A DNA stretch of 6,340 bases from Clostridiaceae bacterium UBA6085 (GTDB taxonomy: Bacteria > Bacillota > Clostridia > Clostridiales > Clostridiaceae). The stretch covers positions 1 to 6,340 of the forward strand of contig DIXH01000068.1 of NCBI GenBank assembly GCA_002428605.1, read 5' to 3'. The notes below the pieces were generated by a model. It saw only the letters and a program-made list of their open reading frames with translations. It did no database searches and was not told the origin of the DNA. How positions within the stretch are numbered: position 1 is the first letter of the stretch; every line of letters begins with the position of its first letter. Shown here piece after piece: positions 5,975-6,340 of this stretch. The translations under genes and the position numbers were made by a program.

Positions 5975-6003
5975 AATATATCACATGAGAATTATCGTGT
6001 CTC
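5975..6003 (-). promoter_or_regulatory. Promoter for the ROK / C39-like unit
   Basis: On the minus strand GAGACA (5998-6003, four of six) and TATATT (5975-5980, five of six) are spaced by exactly 17 bp. It lies between the rRNA-operon terminator and the AGGAGG of the ROK gene, so the unit can be transcribed independently of the ribosomal genes. Confidence 0.55.
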
Positions 6004-6005
6004 AT
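5985..6005. promoter_or_regulatory. Inverted repeat over the ROK promoter (candidate operator)
   Basis: ATGAGA (5985-5990) and TCTCAT (6000-6005) are perfect 6-bp arms around 9 bp. The dyad covers the predicted -35 and most of the spacer of the promoter at 5975-6003, a normal place for a repressor site. Arms this short could be chance. Confidence 0.4.
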
Positions 6006-6019
6006 ATATTTAAGCAAAC

Positions 6020-6044
6020 AAAAAAACGTCCCTAAAGACGTTTT
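6020..6044 (-). terminator. Intrinsic terminator of the rRNA/tRNA operon
   Basis: On the minus strand AAAACGTC (6037-6044) pairs perfectly with GACGTTTT (6023-6030) around a 6-nt loop and is followed by three further T residues (6020-6022), giving seven in a row. It lies immediately after the tRNA-Phe 3' CCA. Confidence 0.9.
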
Positions 6045-6046
6045 AA

Positions 6047-6122
<76 letters not shown>

Positions 6123-6132
6123 AAAATAAAAA

Positions 6133-6249
6133 TCTGGCGACGACCTACTTTCCCACAGGGCTTCCCCTGCAGTATCATTGGCACCTTGAGGCTTAACCGT
6201 CGTGTTCGGAATGGGAACGGGTGTAACCCTCAAAGTTATAGACACCAGA
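6133..6249 (-). rRNA. rrf: 5S ribosomal RNA
   Basis: About 117 nt on the minus strand with the universal core CCCATTCCGAAC, then ACG and GGTTAAGCC, and the 3' end GTAGGTCGTCGCCAGA. The 5' end (ATCTGGTG) and 3' end (CGCCAGAT) pair as helix I, which fixes the boundaries to within 1-2 nt; the helix can be extended to 6132-6250. The product is part of the large ribosomal subunit. A U-rich stretch (TTTTTATTTT on the minus strand) joins it to tRNA-Phe. The 23S gene would be expected beyond the window end but is not visible. Confidence 0.96.
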
Positions 6250-6251
6250 TA

Positions 6252-6272
6252 CGATAAATCGAAGATTTATCG
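6252..6272. repeat. 9-bp hairpin directly upstream of 5S rRNA
   Basis: CGATAAATC (6252-6260) and GATTTATCG (6264-6272) pair perfectly around GAA (UUC in the minus-strand transcript). It begins 2-3 nt before the 5S 5' end and could guide precursor processing. Confidence 0.7.
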
Positions 6273-6274
6273 GT

Positions 6275-6312
6275 CGTTCGTGCAGATTCGAAGAATCGCA
6301 GAACGTTTTTTT
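6275..6312. repeat. 13-bp bulged hairpin with T7 tract in the rRNA spacer
   Basis: CGTTC, TGC and GATTC (6275-6289, with G6280 and A6284 bulged) pair with GAATC, GCA and GAACG (6293-6305) around GAA. Seven T residues (6306-6312) follow on the plus strand. Its shape is that of a plus-strand intrinsic terminator, although the transcribed rRNA genes lie on the minus strand; there it would be a processing or spacer hairpin. Confidence 0.65.
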
Positions 6313-6340
6313 GATGAAGCATATGCTCCCTCAAAACTCC
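6313..6340 (-). other. rRNA-operon spacer, upstream edge
   Basis: No gene is visible here. The only structure is the 10-bp palindrome AGCATATGCT at 6318-6327. Neither the 3' end of 23S rRNA nor that of 16S rRNA is recognisable. Confidence 0.4.

Overview
The window looks like chromosomal housekeeping DNA from an anaerobic low-to-mid GC Firmicute, most likely of class Clostridia. The support is a diverged [FeFe]-hydrogenase-type protein, purine-rich ribosome binding sites (GGAGG type), frequent AGG (Arg) and ATA (Ile) codons, U-tract intrinsic terminators, and a 5S rRNA / tRNA-Phe gene pair. I cannot name a genus from the sequence alone.

Layout. Positions 1-581 (+) hold the C-terminal part of a [FeFe]-hydrogenase-like protein. 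A terminator (616-643) follows, and the promoter of a two-gene unit is superimposed on it: a PAP2-family membrane phosphatase (697-1230) and a HAD-family phosphatase (1232-1885), separated by 1 nt. A 39-bp perfect inverted repeat marks the convergent junction with a minus-strand GT4 glycosyltransferase (1909-2976). Upstream of it on the same strand is a cytoplasmic parvulin-type prolyl isomerase (3025-3774), with an intrinsic terminator between the two. A 170-bp divergent intergenic region with short repeats separates the isomerase from a plus-strand PrxQ/BCP-type peroxiredoxin (3945-4418). A bidirectional terminator (4421-4453) separates that gene from a minus-strand pair: an upstream ROK-family sugar kinase-like gene (5041-5949) and a downstream intracellular protein with a probable papain/C39-like Cys-His core (4447-5031). 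The right end is the tail of an rRNA operon on the minus strand: spacer with hairpins, 5S rRNA, tRNA-Phe(GAA), terminator.

How the genes work together. There is no single pathway. PAP2 and HAD are probably co-transcribed phosphatases, the prolyl isomerase and the peroxiredoxin share a divergent control region, and the ROK kinase and the C39-like protein probably form an operon with its own promoter and a candidate operator. Clear opportunities for regulation are the terminator/promoter overlap at 616-654, the terminator directly before the glycosyltransferase, and the dyad over the ROK promoter. I saw no mobile element, CRISPR array, toxin-antitoxin or phage module. The most unusual proteins are the hydrogenase homologue with an altered H-cluster loop, the ROK protein without the zinc motif, the peroxiredoxin without the usual resolving cysteine, and the poorly known C39-like protein.
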